Positions 28,455-36,254 are shown, counted from the first letter of the stretch. The stretch: 36,254 bases of DNA from Prorocentrum cordatum (GCA_963575745.1 CAUYUJ010014344.1:313912-350165); one strand, 5' to 3'. Translations and numbers: made by a program. The notes: generated by a model from the sequence alone, not told the origin.

Positions 28455-29480
28455 ATGGACACAGAGTACTCGGATCCAGCGCTTGCGAAGCGCCCCGCGG
28501 TGCACGGCGAGTTCCTCGGCGACCTGCGCGCGAGGGGCATCGTGGGCTTCTCGAGCGCTTGCCCTGCCGCAGTGGGGGCATTCTTCGCCAGTAAAAAAGG
28601 ATTGCTCTCTTCGAATGAGATTCGACACGCGGGCCGCCGATGAGGTTTTTCGCCCCCCAGTCAAGACCGCGCTTCCCACGAGTGGCTCGTGGGGCCGAGT
28701 AGAGGTTGAGGACGATGAGCCCCTTCAGATTGCCCAGCGCGATGCGCAGGCCGCTTTTTTATCGCATTGCCCTCGACCCTGGGATGAGAGAGTTTCTTAT
28801 TTTACCCCAGGCGAAGACCTCCTGCATGCCCGGCTTTTCGGGGGAGGAGCGCGACCGTCTGGGCACTTTCTGCTCCCCTCATCTCCTCGCCCCCCCCAAT
28901 GGGGTGGTCTTGGGCTTTGTTTTTCTCTGCCCAGCTGCCGTGTCCGCCGGGGTGAGACGCACAGGCTTGCACTGCGTCGACGAGGGCCCCATCAGGGGGG
29001 GGGGGGGGGGGCTCAAGTTTTCGACAACTCTTCCGTCAAGCATGCTGTGTATGTGAATAGCTTTGCCGTCGTTTCCTCAGGCGTTTCTAAGGCCACCTCG
29101 CGCGTTTCGGATGCTCGCGCGGTGCTCGAAGACATGGGTCTTGGGCGCCCTGAGGTCTCCAAGGGTCAGCAGCGCGCCGAGTTCACCGGACTGTTCTTCG
29201 ACGGGGAGAGGCGGGTGATTCTAATCAGCTCCAAGAGGGCGTGGAAGTTGCGCATTGCTTTGGACTTCGAACTGGGAAGGCCAGCGGAAACGAGATCAGG
29301 AAGTTGATCGGGCACTTCACCTGGGCCAGTCTTCTCCGTCGGGAGGCGCCGTCTATTGTGAGCGGTTGCCACTGCTTCGCCGAGTGCCACGCCAAAAACG
29401 CCGCCCCTATCTGGCCTGCGGTCGCACGAGAGCTTCGTTGGATGCGTGATCTCTTACCTCTACTCTCACACACAGTACAC
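28455..29480 (+). pseudogene. Reverse transcriptase of the recombinase retrotransposon
   Basis: The RT palm is spread over four frame segments. Segment 1: VHGEFLGDLRARGIVGFSS and GAFFASKKG (fingers). Segment 2: LRMRFDTRAADEVFRPP, then EPLQIAQRDAQAAF, which is motif A with its Asp. Segment 3: FYRIALDPGMREFLILPQ, then PNGVVLGFVFLCPAAVSAGV and VRRTGLHCVDEGPI. A 17-G homopolymer (28995-29011) marks the change back to the second frame: HAVYVNSFAVVSSGVS, where motif C should read Y-V-D-N and the Asp is Asn (29056). ARAVLEDMGLGRPEVSKGQ and AEFTGLFFDG follow. Segment 4: IRKLIGHFTWASLLRREAP and WPAVARELRWMRDLLPLL (thumb). The motif C loss and frameshifts make it inactive. Confidence 0.75.
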
Positions 29481-29482
29481 AT

Positions 29483-30178
29483 ATGCCCTGGAGTAGCCTC
29501 GTGCACGTCAGCGACGCGTCGACGGACGGCTTCGGGGGTTGCGGTTCTCAGTGGGGTCGCGGCGACGCCGCCCTGGCGGGGGGGTGCGATGAGAGGTGGA
29601 GGTTTCGGGCGGAGGAGGCCGCGAGCGCACGCGAGCACGCACTTCGCCCTGACATCCGCGGACTCGACCTCGACGATCTTCGGTCTCGCCCCGCTGTTCG
29701 GCTTGCTGCGGGCGCCCAACCCTGGGGGGACAGGCTGCTCGATGAGGTTCCGGTTTCGGCGGCGGCTGCTTCGGGCTGGAAGGTCTGCACGTACGGGAGG
29801 TGGCGGGAGGAGGGCGAGATCATGAGGATGGAGGGTCGGGCTCGTCATGGAGGTTCGGCACCTACTACGGCCCGAGCTCACCGCCGAACGCACGCCGTCT
29901 TCTCCGTGGACAATTTGGCCCTAGCCCTGGCCGCCGCCAAGGGGCGGGCGAGGTCTCGCCATCTCCTGCCCACCTGCAGGGAGCTCGCCGCGCTCAGTCT
30001 CTTCTCCAGCGGTCGCTTCCATGTCCGCTGGGTGCCGAGCGAACTGAACCTTGCTGATGCTCCGTCGCGAGGGCGACCGGCGCCGAGTCGCGTTGACTTC
30101 GACGGGCTCGCCGACGCCGATCGAGCTCGCCGCGCTGCACAGCCTCGACCTCGGCGACGACGAGGACTCTGGCGGTGA
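29483..30178 (+). pseudogene. DIRS/Ngaro-type RNase H
   Basis: The frame is open over 231 codons to TGA at 30176-30178. SSLVHVSDASTDGFGGCGS holds the first catalytic Asp. A middle stretch with LDLDDL follows, then THAVFSVDNLALALAAAKGR with the V-D-N acid, and HVRWVPSELNLADAPSR with the characteristic W-V-x-S-E-x-N-x-A-D-x-P-S-R ending. This ending is a hallmark of RNase H in tyrosine-recombinase retroelements and separates it from the LINE RNase H domains elsewhere in the window. The domain itself looks intact; the element cannot use it because the RT is broken. Confidence 0.78.
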
Positions 30179-30324
30179 CTGCAGCTCCGCCGCTGACCCC
30201 AAGAGCCTGGCATCCCTCGGCGCAGAGAGCAGCAGGGGCTTCGAGGGCATCGAAGAGCTCGAAGAGCCTCTCCAGCCTCCGGGTCTGCCCTGCCTCGGCG
30301 ACGCGAGCCTGCAAGCGCGCGAGG

Positions 30325-31365
30325 ATGGCGTCCGAGCACTACGCCGCGGCAGAGCCCATCGCCCGAGCTCTGCAGAGTGTCCTGGAGCTGTCGTCGGTAA
30401 AGGCGGCCGCCATGCTGGACTACCTCCGCCGCCTGGGCTGGTTCAAGCAGCGCGTGACTCAGGAAGGCCTCCAGGACTCGGATACCCGTCCCCTGGACGA
30501 CGTCATCGCCCAGTGGTCCGACGTCCTCTATCAGAGCGGGCACCCCGCCAACGACGGGTCCAAGTTCTTGGCCGCCCTGCAGCACCTGCGGCCCGAGCTG
30601 AAGGCCCAGCGGCAGTTGCCCAGGGCCTGGCGCGCGATCACCGGATGACGCAAGCTCATGCCCGTCCACAGTGGCGCGCCGCTGCCATGCCGCGGGCTAA
30701 TGGCGCTGATCGGCGGGCTGCTGTGGCTAGGACACCACGAGGAGGCCGTCGCGGCGCTGATAGCCTTCATGGCCTACCTCCGCCCAGGCGAGCTGTTCGC
30801 GCTGTCGCCCGAGTCGCTGGCGCCGCCAGTCAAAGGGACGGGGGGCTCGCCGCCCTGGGGCCTCATCCTCGGCGCGCGCGAGCTCGGCCGCGCCAACAAG
30901 ACAGGCGAGTACGACGAGAGCGCGATGCTGGACTGGGCCAGGTTCGACTGGCTCGGAGACATCCTGCAGCTGCTGAAGGCTCGGCGCGCCGCGGGCCCCC
31001 ACTGGTCGTTCGACGCGGCGCGCCTCACCTCAGCGATGCACAACGCAGCTCTGGTCAGCGGCGCCCACGTGTTGCACCCGCAGCTCTACTCCCTGCGCCA
31101 TGGGGGAGCGTCCTTCGATGCGATCTCACAGAGAAGGGCGCTCTCCGAGATCAAGAAACGAGGACGCTGGAGGACGGACGGATCGGTCAGGCGCTACGAG
31201 AAGGCGGCGCTGGCCTTGCGGGAGGCGACCAAGCTCTCTCCTGCCACCATCTCGTTCGCGCGGACGGCGGAGGAGGGCCTTGCGAGCTTCATGCAGGGCC
31301 TCTGCCCCCCGGCGCTGCCGCCGCTGGCCGCGCCGTTTGTCCTGCAGCCGCCGCGCTGCCGCTGA
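30325..31365 (+). pseudogene. Tyrosine recombinase of the retrotransposon (one nonsense codon)
   Basis: The recombinase would insert the circular cDNA by cutting and rejoining DNA through a tyrosine. ATG at 30325 opens MASEHYAAAEPIARALQS, then a helical core-binding part (AAAMLDYLRRLGWFKQ, KFLAALQHLRPELKAQ). TGA at 30646-30648 interrupts the frame between RAWRAITG and RKLMPV, where Trp is expected. The catalytic part (30658-31365) keeps every signature: YLRPGEL (first Arg, residue 42 of that part), LYSLRHGGAS (second Arg 147), KKRGRW (Trp 171) and SVRRYEKAAL (Tyr 180 as nucleophile). The first His of H-x-x-R is Tyr. The stop at 31363-31365 is eight bases before the methyltransferase ATG. Confidence 0.8.
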
Positions 31366-31373
31366 ACGTGCGC

Positions 31374-32198
31374 ATGAAGGCGGAGGTGCTGCGAGCACGC
31401 CGCGAGGCGCGCGGCGGCGGCGTCTACCTGGAGCTCTTCGCTGGCGCCAAGCGGATCGCCTCCAGGCTCCGCAACCTGGGCGCCGCCGTCGCGACGCTGG
31501 AGATCGCAGACTGCCCCTTGCAGGGCGCGACCTTGTCCGGCGTGCGGGAGCTGCTTGTCACCTGGATCCGCCAAGGCTTAGTAGACGGCGCGTGGCTCGG
31601 AGCGCCCTGCTCGTCGTGGAGCGCTGCGCGGCGCGGCCAGCCAGCCCGCCCAGGTGCGCCGCTGCGCACGGCCGGCGGCATCTGGGGACACCCCGACGCG
31701 CTGGCTCGCCCAGCCGACCGCGCCCGCATCCAGATCGGTAGTGCGACAGCGCGGTTCTCCTTGGCCATCATCTCAGCATGCAGAGCAAGTCAGGTCGGCG
31801 TCATCTTGGAGAACCCAGCCGGCCCCCCGTTGTGGACGCTGCCCCGCCTTCGCAAATTTGGTGAGGCCCCCGCCGGCAATCAGGTGATCTTGGACCGCTG
31901 CCAGTACGGGGCCACCTTTTGGAAGAGGACTCGCCTGCAGAGCTGGCACGTGGGAAGTCTCTGCGGCCTGCGCCGCGTTTGCAGCGGCCGCAATGGGCTA
32001 TGCTCACGGACCGGGCGACCTCACATTGTCTTGGAAGGTTCCAAGATGACGGCGGCGGCAGCAGCTTACCCCTCGTCCTTTGTCAGAGCTGCCGCCGCCG
32101 AGTTGTTCAATTCAGTGCAAGATGCAAGTCTCGAGCGGATGTGGAGTGCACTTTGTGGTGGCGGCTGTGCCAGTACATACTACGCGTGTAATGGATGA
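31374..32198 (+). CDS. Cytosine-methyltransferase-like protein of the retrotransposon
   Basis: An uninterrupted 274-codon frame, +1 relative to the recombinase, with ATG eight bases past the recombinase stop. VYLELFAGAKRIASRL (F22-A-G-A) resembles the SAM-binding motif I. DGAWLGAPCSSWSAARRG carries a Pro-Cys (78-79) like the catalytic motif IV of C5-cytosine methyltransferases. VGVILENPAG has E146-N147, as in motif VI. Next comes RCQYGATFWKRT, then Cys-rich LRRVCSGRNGLCSRTGRPHI. The spacing between motifs IV and VI (about 67 residues) is longer than in standard C5 enzymes, so substrate and activity are uncertain. The last about 60 codons lie in the right direct repeat and end in TGA at 32196-32198. 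This is the best-preserved ORF of the element. Confidence 0.6.
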   Translation: MKAEVLRARREARGGGVYLELFAGAKRIASRLRNLGAAVATLEIADCPLQGATLSGVRELLVTWIRQGLVDGAWLGAPCSSWSAARRGQPARPGAPLRTAGGIWGHPDALARPADRARIQIGSATARFSLAIISACRASQVGVILENPAGPPLWTLPRLRKFGEAPAGNQVILDRCQYGATFWKRTRLQSWHVGSLCGLRRVCSGRNGLCSRTGRPHIVLEGSKMTAAAAAYPSSFVRAAAAELFNSVQDASLERMWSALCGGGCASTYYACNG

Positions 32199-32406
32199 TG
32201 TGGCTCGCTGTGCAGATACCTCTGTGCTCGAGGCCGCGATGGAGGCTCGGATGTAGCTGGCGCAGAAAAACATGGCCCCCCTGGAGACCCAACAGACCAC
32301 GAAGGATAGTAGTTCTTGGAACGGGCATCCTGAGTAATGCGAGAGGGTCTCCGCCATCGTTCGATGTTTAGCATCCGTTCCAATGCCTCTGTTGCTCAAG
32401 TCTCTC
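32016..32406 (+). repeat. Right direct repeat of the recombinase retrotransposon
   Basis: 391 bp matching 24438-24852, with the same left and right limits and a 24-bp internal deletion. It contains the methyltransferase C-terminus and stop codon. The extra partial copy just downstream (32451-32591) resembles the split direct repeats of PAT/Ngaro elements. Confidence 0.88.
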
Positions 32407-32450
32407 CCTTCCCCCTCCCTGCCTTTCGCCTTTTAACTGTTGTTTTCAGT

Positions 32451-32591
32451 GTGATATGGCTCGCTGTGCAGATACCTCGCCATGACAGTGGCCCTCGTGC
32501 TCCTTGCTCGAGGCCGCGATGGAGGCTCGGATCTAGCTCGCACAGAAAAACATGGCCCCCCTGGAGACCCGACAAACACGCCACGGAGGAT
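32451..32591 (+). repeat. Third, partial copy of the direct repeat
   Basis: Matches the middle of the left repeat (about 24617-24753) and includes the CGCCATGA...GTGGCCCTCG segment that the right repeat lacks. It lies 44 bp past the right repeat. It may be the outer half of a split repeat or part of another insertion. Confidence 0.85.
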
Positions 32592-33312
32592 CGATTCCGC
32601 TATCGATCTCACATTCGATCTCAGGATCCTTGCTAGCGGTATGGATATTGAGAAAAATTGTCAGATTGGTGAGAGTGGTTTTCTCTGGTGCTTCATGACC
32701 ATCCACTGATTGGGGTTTCTCTCTGGTGTAATTGTGGGCTACCTATCAGTTTCAAGACCACCGTTGTCGCCGTCTGCTCACTTACACGGATGGGCTGTAC
32801 TCTGCCGGACATCCGGCAAGGCGTGCTCACGGCGCGGGCCACCCAGACCTCTCGACCCCATCTTTGGGGCACCGGCTTGCTGGATATTCCTGGGGCCCCA
32901 GTGAAGGACGTCGCTGGAAGCACATGGGGGAGGGGGGTAGCGGTTTGTTTCTTTCCTTTTCTGGATTGCCCTCATCGTTTTAGATGTTGTTTACAGGGCC
33001 ATCCTCAATGATGACAGGCCAATCCTGGCCTAGTGGCCGCGTTCTCTAGGGGCTGGCCGAACCAAAAAAAGCCCCGGTAGGCCACCAAGAAGGACAGGAG
33101 AGCTCACACATTACCCAATAGGAATCCAAGAGACCCCGGGCCCCGAGAGGGACCTCCAAGGCTACAAGGACAGTCTTAGAGGCCGCCAAGACACCGAAGC
33201 CGACCCACGATATCACCAGAGTCTGCCACAAGTCTCTTGAGACCCTTCCGTTGCCATCATGCCTCAAGACGTCTGGGCAGACCGAGCGCTTCCCTCTTCG
33301 ACAAGATTGTGA
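32592..33312. other. Spacer with echoes of the 24-kb repeat array
   Basis: TCGATCTCACATTCGATCTC (about 32600) and CCATCCACTGATTGGGGTTT (about 32699) repeat motifs seen at 24.0-24.12 kb, which suggests the element or a larger block was inserted into, or duplicated with, that repeat. The rest (32760-33312) has only unfamiliar short frames on both strands. Confidence 0.45.
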
Positions 33313-33768
33313 ATGGCTTTCGAACGCACGCAGTCGACCGACCACTACTTGCGTCGGCAGTCGTCTCACATTCCGCTTGCCCCTGCCGATCTCCAAGGCA
33401 AGTTTGGCGAGAGTCCGCCAGCTGGCAATCGCAGCGGTCAGGCATCGGCCTCTCCCAGCGAACGAACGCCTCTGAGCGACAAGGCCGGAAGCTTTACGCC
33501 TTTGGCTTGCAATGTTGCGGTGTTCGCCCCCGGCTGCCCACAGACGACGGGCGCGTTCTGCCGCGCCCTTGCCTCGCCAGGGCAGGAGCCTTGTCCTGAC
33601 ATCCAACGTTCGGCGACTGATAACAAGCATCATGCGACGTTGATTGTGAAAAATGAGCCTTATGATATCACACGCGATGAGTTGATCGATGCGATGACCG
33701 GGGAAGGGTTCGAAGGAGCATGCGTTTATGTCTGCCTGCCAAGAGATTTCAGGACCCAACAGAGCAAG
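33313..33768 (+). pseudogene. Mei2-like RRM protein, 5' part
   Basis: The open frame starts at ATG 33313. Its first 106 codons are unfamiliar and Ser/Pro-rich. From 33631 it gives the first half of a Mei2-type C-terminal RRM, an RNA-binding domain: HATLIVKNEPYDITRDEL, then IDAMTGEGFEGACVYV and CLPRDFRTQQSK. Mei2 proteins have V-M-x-R-N-x-P at the first strand and F-V-Y-L-P-x-D-F-R-T before the second half, so the match is good. It stops matching exactly where the 0.8-kb duplicated sequence starts (33766), at AAG|GC, a possible GC splice donor. The frame runs on to 34170 through Ala/Pro-rich sequence that I regard as intron or inserted DNA. It may be a real exon of a live gene; the damage in the second half argues for a pseudogene. 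Confidence 0.65.
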
Positions 33769-34581
33769 GCGCCCGCCGGTGCGCAGGGCGCACCCGTTCC
33801 AGCTCCCGCCGAGGACCCCGCCGTCCTGGTGGACACGCCGCGGGCCGCTCGCCGCGCTCAACGTGCTCGGGAGAAGGTAAGACGCCGCGAGGCCAAGCAG
33901 GCAGCCTCCATGACCACGGACATTCTTGCCGGCTCGGTTGACAGCATGCCTCGCGCTGCTGAACCAACCGCTGGTGGCGTGGCCGGCCACGGCGCGGAGC
34001 CGTGGGGTGACTCTGCAGAGCGGCCCGCCCAGGCACCACCAAGTCCTTCTGCCGGCGATGCTCCACTTGGCGCACCCGCAGAAGGTCCACTGATTCGGCC
34101 AAAATCACTTGCCGATCAGTCGTCGGCTCCAACTGGCACTTGCGAGCCTCGGTGCAATCTGGAACCTTAGGCCTTAGGCCATTCCGCCCATACCCTCGGG
34201 AGGTCAGAGGTCGACGACACCGCTGTGGCGCCCGCGCAGCCTCGGCAGGGAACGGCCGCGCGGCGCCATACGCTGCCGCTCCTGGCAGCAAATCTGGGCG
34301 GCGTGGGAAGGGCCCGCCTGGCCCTCCAGCTCGCTAGCACATCATCCGTGCTCAAGTATTCCAGGTGGGTGGCTAATACTGCGAGCAGTTCTGCTCTCTT
34401 GTACTTCGCGTTCCTGAGGCAGTTCATCTTCTGAGGGGTGAAAGTCTCTACGACGTCTCATTTCGCCTGCACGCCAATCTTAAGCAGCGTTTGGCCGCAC
34501 CGGGCTTCCACCGCCTTGCTTGTCTGACTTTTCCGCGAGCAGGCAGCCCCTGTCCTTTCTCATTACAAGCTTTCGCGAACT
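33766..34581 (+). repeat. 0.8-kb direct repeat, unit 1
   Basis: Bases from AAGGCGCCCGCC to TTTCGCGAAC recur at 34790-35594, about 1.02 kb downstream, with few substitutions and small indels. It carries an open Ala/Pro-rich frame (MTTDILAGSVDSMPRAAEPT and on) and, near its 3' end, another open stretch (LYDVSFRLHANLKQRLAAPG, then LTFPRAGSPCPFSL). Confidence 0.93.
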
Positions 34582-34789
34582 AAGTTTCGGCTCAAGCGAT
34601 TGCGGCAGGTGCTTTATCCCCCCAGGTACAGCATAGGAGCCATGTCCGTGGATGGCGCTGCGCTGCTCGCAGCCGCCGTCCGCGCAGCCTGCCAGGCGAA
34701 GGCGCCTCGTCGAACCACCCAGGCGGTTGCCGCTGCTGTCACGGGCGTTTTCGCCCGGCCGATGGCAGACCGCGCCTCGACCGCGTTCC
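34582..34789. other. Unique spacer between the two repeat units
   Basis: About 208 bp. The frame from 34600 reads MSVDGAALLAAAVRAACQAK and VAAAVTGVFARPMADRAST and joins the open frame of unit 2 (to 35445). I do not recognise it; the codon pattern is alanine-rich like the neighbouring GC-rich DNA. Confidence 0.4.
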
Positions 34790-35594
34790 GAGGCGCCCGC
34801 CGGTGCGCAGGGCGCACCCGTTCCAGCTCCCGCCGAGGACCCTGCCGTCCTGGTGGACACGCCGCGGGCGGCGCTCAACGTGCTCGGAAGAAGGCAAGAC
34901 GCCGCGAGACCAAGCAGGCAGCCTCCATGACCGCGGACGTTCTTGCCGGCTCGGTTGACAGTATGCCTCGCGCTGCTGAACCAACCACTGGTGGCGCGGC
35001 CGGCTGCGGCGCGGAGCCGTGGGGTGACTCTGCGGAGCGGTCCGCCCAGGCACCGCCAGGTCCTTCTGCCGGCGACACTCCACCTGGCGCACCCGCAGAA
35101 GGTCCACTCATTCGGCCAGAATCACTTGCCGATCAGTCGTCGGCTCCAACAGGCACTTTGCGAGCCTCGGTGCAATCTGGAACCTTAGGCCAGTCCGTCC
35201 ATACCTTCGGAAGGTCAGAGGTCGACGACACCGCTGTGGCGCCCGCGCAGTCTCGGCAGGGAACGGCCGCGCGGCGCCATGCGCTGCCGCTCCTGACAGC
35301 AGATCTGGGCGGCATGGGAAGGGTCCGCCTGGCCCTCCAGCTCGCTAGCCCATCATCCGTGCTCAAGTATTCCAGGTGGGTGGCTAATACTGCGAGCAGT
35401 TCTGCTCTCTTGTACTTCATGTTCCTGAGGCAGCTCATCTGCTGAAGGGTGAAATTCTTTACGGCGTCTCATTCCGTCTGCACGACAATCTTAAGCATCG
35501 TTTGGCTGCACCGGGCTTCAACCGCCTTACTCGTCTGACTTTTCCGCGGGCAGGCAGCCCCTGTCCTTTCTCATTACACGCTTTCGTGAACTTT
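34790..35594 (+). repeat. 0.8-kb direct repeat, unit 2
   Basis: The second copy of 33766-34581. Its translated frame differs from unit 1 by scattered conservative changes (MTADVLAGSVDSMPRAAEPT against MTTDILAGSVDSMPRAAEPT). Its last bases (CACGCTTTCGTGAAC) encode H-A-F-V-N, the start of the second half of the Mei2 RRM, so the duplication took in the exon edge. The matching point in unit 1 reads QAFAN and then leaves the RRM. Confidence 0.93.
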
Positions 35595-35831
35595 GCGAGC
35601 AATGAGCTAGCAACAGCTTCATCGACGTTTTCAACGGTTTCACAGAGTGGCTTATCCGGTGCAGGAAACTCTGTGCGATAACGTGGTGTGCGATTCAGGG
35701 GTTTCAGGCGAACGTTGACCGTTATTGGCACACCGCTGGCATGGAGGATCAAATCCTTCATCGGTAAGTCTCGGGCCCCCTTCCCGCAGCCCACTGTCCT
35801 CAAGCTGAGTAACGTCTGCTACGATCAGTAG
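35556..35831 (+). pseudogene. Mei2-like RRM protein, 3' part (two frame breaks)
   Basis: The first frame reads SPCPFSLHAFVNFASNELAT, where AFVNF is the RNP1 part of the RRM. A one-base frame change near 35610 leads to SFIDVFNGFTEWLIRC, RKLCAITWCAIQGFQANVDR and YWHTAGMEDQ, a clear match to the Mei2 C-terminal block (F-x-V-F-x-G-F, C-x-V-x-W-x-x-x-Q-G, A-N-V-x-x-Y). A second change near 35750 gives IKSFIGKSRAPFPQPT, the usual ending R-x-P-F-P-x-P-T, then TAG at 35829-35831. CG|GTAAGT at 35762-35768 looks like a donor, but the next AG is only 26 bp away. Two uncompensated shifts suggest a pseudogene or sequence errors. Confidence 0.68.
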
Positions 35832-36056
35832 ATTTGGCTCGCGTGCCTCATCTATCGTTGTCCTCCTCCACCCGTCTTCTTCCCTCTCTCGCTCTAGTCC
35901 ACTAGTAGGCTCGCTCTAACGTTTAGGCGCTTGCAGCATGACACTTCACTAACGCGATACCATTTAACGCGTTCGGTTTCATTGGCAAGTATTGCGAAGG
36001 CCTTACGGCCGGTGCCGCCGACCCTGCAAACGGAGACGACGAGCAGGACAAGGACG
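35832..36056. other. No recognised gene
   Basis: Ordinary-composition sequence downstream of the Mei2-like stop codon; no poly-A signal or other gene was recognised. Confidence 0.4.
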
Positions 36057-36236
36057 CTGAGGAGCAGGAGGCGGAGGACGTCAGGGAGCAGGAGGGAGGA
36101 GGAGAAGGAGGAGGAGGAGGAGGAGGAGAATGAGGAGGAGGAGGAGGCGAACAGGAGGAGGAGGAGGAGGAAGAGGAGGAGGAGGAGGTTGCGGAGGAGG
36201 AGGAGGAGGAGGAGGAGGAGGAGAGGGGGGAAATGA
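36057..36236. repeat. (GGA)n microsatellite at the window end
   Basis: Interrupted GAG/GGA units, the same purine strand as at 445-581 and 1753-1932. The poly-Glu/poly-Arg frames are repeat translations. Confidence 0.93.
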
Positions 36237-36254
36237 ATAGGAGCAGGACGAGGC

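Larger units (their letters stand above)
27477..28461. mobile_element. 985-bp insertion with 16-bp terminal inverted repeats
   Basis: The ends are TGTCCCTCGATAGTTT (27477-27492) and AAACTATCGATGGACA (28446-28461), inverted repeats with one mismatch. The interior has no coding signal. It contains two blocks of a G-rich minisatellite (27493-27690, 28247-28440), an alternating purine-pyrimidine zone (27700-27900) and a unique-looking 350 bp. RT coding sequence stops on one side and resumes on the other, so it inserted into the RT. No transposase, so it would be a MITE-like or foldback element; a clear target duplication is not visible. Confidence 0.6.
24438..32406 (+). mobile_element. Tyrosine-recombinase (DIRS/PAT-like) retrotransposon with methyltransferase
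   Basis: An 8-kb unit is bounded by direct repeats (24438-24852 and 32016-32406). The gag ATG lies two bases after the left repeat, and the last ORF ends inside the right repeat. Between them, in order, are gag (24854-26844), RT (about 27062-27477 and 28455-29480), DIRS-type RNase H (29483-30178), tyrosine recombinase (30325-31365) and a cytosine-methyltransferase-like ORF (31374-32198). There is no integrase or protease, and I saw no target-site duplication, as expected if insertion is by tyrosine recombinase. Several frames are broken, and a 985-bp insertion sits in the RT. Known DIRS elements carry an adenine-type methyltransferase; the one here has cytosine-type motifs and follows the recombinase. 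Confidence 0.75.

Noticed and set aside
33046-33990. Minus-strand 314-codon frame
   Set aside because: It lies opposite the Mei2-like RRM frame and shows no recognisable domain; GC-rich DNA gives long antisense frames.
34573-34594. Possible third spliced-leader relic (TTTCGGCTCAAG)
   Set aside because: Only about 12 of 21 positions match; the 3' part is good but the first half is not, and no (CCT)n tract or ORF1 follows.
35764-35789. A 26-bp GT-AG intron in the Mei2-like gene
   Set aside because: GTAAGT and AG are present, but the Mei2 ending R-x-P-F-P-x-P-T is encoded across it, so it is coding sequence with a frameshift nearby.

Overview
The window looks like nuclear DNA of a dinoflagellate. 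Two near-perfect copies of the 22-nt dinoflagellate spliced-leader (DinoSL) tail sit in the genomic sequence (2233-2254 and 10410-10431). The DNA is very GC-rich, is full of (GGA)n/(CCT)n and homopolymer tracts, and carries retroelement families whose domain order I associate with dinoflagellate genomes. I cannot name the species. The GC content would fit a Prorocentrum-like genome better than a Symbiodiniaceae one, but that is inference.

Layout. (1) 1-1383: the last exon of an ANKZF1/Vms1-like gene, whose upstream exons are not recognisable here; a pure (GCT)23 tract starts 63 bp after its stop codon. (2) 2233-8861 and 10410-16856: two decayed non-LTR (LINE-like) retrotransposons of one broad type on the plus strand. 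Each begins with a SL relic fused directly to the end of a (CCT)n tract. Each then runs: zinc-finger/coiled-coil ORF1, APE-type endonuclease, reverse transcriptase, linker, RNase H, C-terminal Cys-rich tail. (3) 16.9-19.4 kb: about 2 kb of pyrimidine-rich and (ATC)n microsatellite. (4) 19.76-20.36 kb: a seven-copy satellite with a period of about 82 bp. (5) 20.5-21.6 kb: a minus-strand fragment of a third retroelement (RNase H plus Cys-rich tail). (6) 22.0-24.4 kb: several unrelated tandem repeats, a perfect 35-bp palindrome and little else. (7) 24438-32406: an apparently complete but mutated tyrosine-recombinase retrotransposon. Its order is direct repeat, gag, RT, RNase H, tyrosine recombinase, cytosine-methyltransferase-like ORF, direct repeat. 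A 985-bp insertion with 16-bp inverted ends splits its RT. (8) 33.3-35.8 kb: a Mei2-like RRM gene cut in two by about 1.8 kb, most of which is a roughly 0.8-kb sequence present twice. The window ends in another (GGA)n tract.

Very little here looks like a working host gene. The Vms1 exon is clean. The Mei2-like gene shows two frame breaks in its second half. The retroelement ORFs are interrupted by frameshifts and stops, but catalytic residues survive in several domains: the tyrosine recombinase, the second LINE's RNase H, and an unbroken 274-codon methyltransferase ORF. The methyltransferase-bearing recombinase retroelement is the most interesting object in the window.
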